A stretch of DNA of 6,289 nucleotides. It comes from WLWS01 sp964639535. GTDB lineage: Bacteria; Pseudomonadota; Gammaproteobacteria; Eutrophobiales; Eutrophobiaceae. Below, piece after piece: positions 5,046 through 6,289 of the stretch (position 1 is the first letter of the stretch; each line of letters begins with the position of its first letter). The position numbers were made by a program, and so were the translations under genes. The stretch covers positions 1 through 6,289 of the forward strand of contig CAZXDV010000193.1 in the NCBI GenBank assembly GCA_964639535.1. The letters run 5' to 3'. The notes below the pieces were generated by a model. That model ran no database searches and had not been told where the DNA came from. It worked only from the letters and a program-made list of their open reading frames with translations.

Positions 5046-6289
5046 GTGACAACTGCTAAAAAAAACCAGGGCCTGGATATCATTATTGTCGGTGCAGGGT
5101 TTTCCGGCATATACATGCTGCACTGTGCCCGCGAAGCGGGGTTCTCCGCAAAAGTCGTCGAAGCCGGCAGCGGGATCGGTGGCACCTGGTTCTGGAACCG
5201 CTACCCCGGTGCTCGCTGCGATGCACCCAGCATGGAATATTCCTACCAGTTCGATAAGCAGTTACAACAGGACTGGACCTGGTCTGAAAAATATTCAAGC
5301 CAGGCCGAGATCCTTTCCTACATGGAACACGTGGTGGAACGCTTCAATCTTGCCGATGGCATACAGCTCAACACACGAATTGCGTCCGCTGCCTATGACG
5401 AAGATCATTGCTCATGGAAACTGCTTTCCACAGAGGGTGAACAATTTTCTGCAAAGTTTTGTATCTTCGCCACGGGCTGCCTGTCAAACGCATCCAGGCC
5501 TGTGTTTGAAAACGAATCGGCTTTTGAGGGTGCCATCTACCATACCGGGGAGTGGCCCCATGAAGAAGTCGATTTCTCCGGGCAAAAGGTTGCTGTCATT
5601 GGAACCGGCTCGTCCGGTATTCAGAGTATTACCGCTATTGCGAAGCAGGCGAAAGAGCTGACTGTTTTTCAACGTACACCTGCCTTCAGCGTGCCCTCTC
5701 ACAATCGCCCCTTCCATGAAGGAGAGCAGGAAGAAATAAAAGCTCACTACGACGACTTGCGTGCTTCTGCGCGAAGCCAGTTTGGAAACATGGAGTTTGA
5801 ACCCAATGAACGCTGTGCAGGAGAAATGAGCGAAGAAGAGATCCAGCAGGAGCTGGAACATCGCTGGGAACTGGGTGGTTTGAAGTGGTATGGTGTTTTC
5901 GCTGATTTCCTGCTCGATAAAGAGGCCAATGACATTGCCGCAAACTTTGTCAGGAAAAAGATCCGCGAGATTGTGAAGGATTCCGCAACCGCGGAGAAAC
6001 TTCTTCCCGCCACAATCTTTGGGTGCAAAAGAGTAGTTACAGATACTGGCTACTACGAGACCTTTAACCGTGAAAATGTTGAACTGGTAGATATTAGCTC
6101 AACACCCATCGAAGGCTATACAGAAAAGGGTCTCCTTGCAGGAGGTAAGGAGTACGAGTTTGACGTCGTCGTACTGGCCACCGGCTACGACGCCATGACG
6201 GGTGCACTTTTGCAGATGGATATCCTTGGACGTGGGGGACAAACACTGAAAGATAAATGGCAGGCGGGACCTGTTAATTATCTTGGACT
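5046..6289 (+). CDS. Type I Baeyer-Villiger monooxygenase (FAD/NADPH), 3' end cut by the window edge
   Basis: Type I Baeyer-Villiger monooxygenases use FAD, NADPH and O2 to convert ketones into esters or lactones. I translated 414 codons by hand; the family is usually about 530-550 residues, so roughly the last 120-135 lie beyond the edge. Residues 11-40 are an FAD-binding Rossmann fold with GAGFSG (16-21) and an acidic end (VVEAG). GGTWFWNRYPGARCDAPS (45-62) is typical of the cyclohexanone monooxygenase group and includes D59. The family fingerprint FXGXXXHXXXWP appears as FEGAIYHTGEWP (160-171). The NADPH-binding Rossmann motif is GTGSSG (186-191). R329, in CKRVVTDTGYYETFNR (327-342), is the expected catalytic arginine, and the ATG motif is LATGYD (377-382). 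Substrate cannot be told: cyclic ketones, steroids or long-chain ketones are possible. Type II and flavin monooxygenases proper lack this fingerprint. It shows no obvious functional link with the glucosylglycerate genes. Confidence 0.93.
   Translation, partial: MTTAKKNQGLDIIIVGAGFSGIYMLHCAREAGFSAKVVEAGSGIGGTWFWNRYPGARCDAPSMEYSYQFDKQLQQDWTWSEKYSSQAEILSYMEHVVERFNLADGIQLNTRIASAAYDEDHCSWKLLSTEGEQFSAKFCIFATGCLSNASRPVFENESAFEGAIYHTGEWPHEEVDFSGQKVAVIGTGSSGIQSITAIAKQAKELTVFQRTPAFSVPSHNRPFHEGEQEEIKAHYDDLRASARSQFGNMEFEPNERCAGEMSEEEIQQELEHRWELGGLKWYGVFADFLLDKEANDIAANFVRKKIREIVKDSATAEKLLPATIFGCKRVVTDTGYYETFNRENVELVDISSTPIEGYTEKGLLAGGKEYEFDVVVLATGYDAMTGALLQMDILGRGGQTLKDKWQAGPVNYLG

Noticed and set aside
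5086..5943. Open frames at 5086-5661 (plus), 5484-5861 (minus) and 5686-5943 (minus)
   Set aside because: All are out-of-frame shadows of the monooxygenase, which begins at GTG 5046 and carries all family motifs.

Overview
The window looks like a piece of a bacterial chromosome, most probably from a gammaproteobacterium and plausibly a marine or salt-tolerant one. This is inferred from mid-range base composition, closely packed operons, a Ni-urease accessory gene, and genes for a glucosylglycerate-type compatible solute. No rRNA, tRNA or other lineage marker fixes the taxon. No insertion sequence, CRISPR array or tRNA is visible.

Left part (1-933, minus strand): this is the start of a urease operon. 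A 71-codon gene encodes a small exported or single-pass membrane protein with a histidine cluster. Four bases after its stop comes ureD (urease accessory protein), which starts at GTG and runs off the left edge. The structural urease genes presumably lie beyond that edge.

Middle (934-1172): this divergent intergenic region of 239 bp holds candidate promoters in both directions. It also has a 17-bp palindrome close to the NtrC consensus and a perfect 8-bp inverted repeat. It probably controls both flanking operons.

Centre (1173-4956, plus strand): this is a tight three-gene operon. It contains a HAD-family mannosyl/glucosyl-3-phosphoglycerate phosphatase, a GT81-like glucosyl-3-phosphoglycerate synthase (8-nt overlap) and a GH13_18 phosphorylase of the sucrose/glucosylglycerate phosphorylase group (6-nt gap). 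Together they suggest synthesis (NDP-glucose + 3-phosphoglycerate -> glucosyl-3-phosphoglycerate -> glucosylglycerate) and phosphorolytic recycling (glucosylglycerate + Pi -> glucose 1-phosphate + glycerate). Glucosylglycerate is known as a nitrogen-free osmolyte that replaces amino-acid solutes under nitrogen limitation, so the urease neighbour and the NtrC-like site form a coherent hypothesis.

Right part (5046-6289, plus strand): after an 89-bp gap comes the N-terminal 414 codons of a type I Baeyer-Villiger monooxygenase with all diagnostic motifs, cut by the right edge. Four of the six genes start with GTG.
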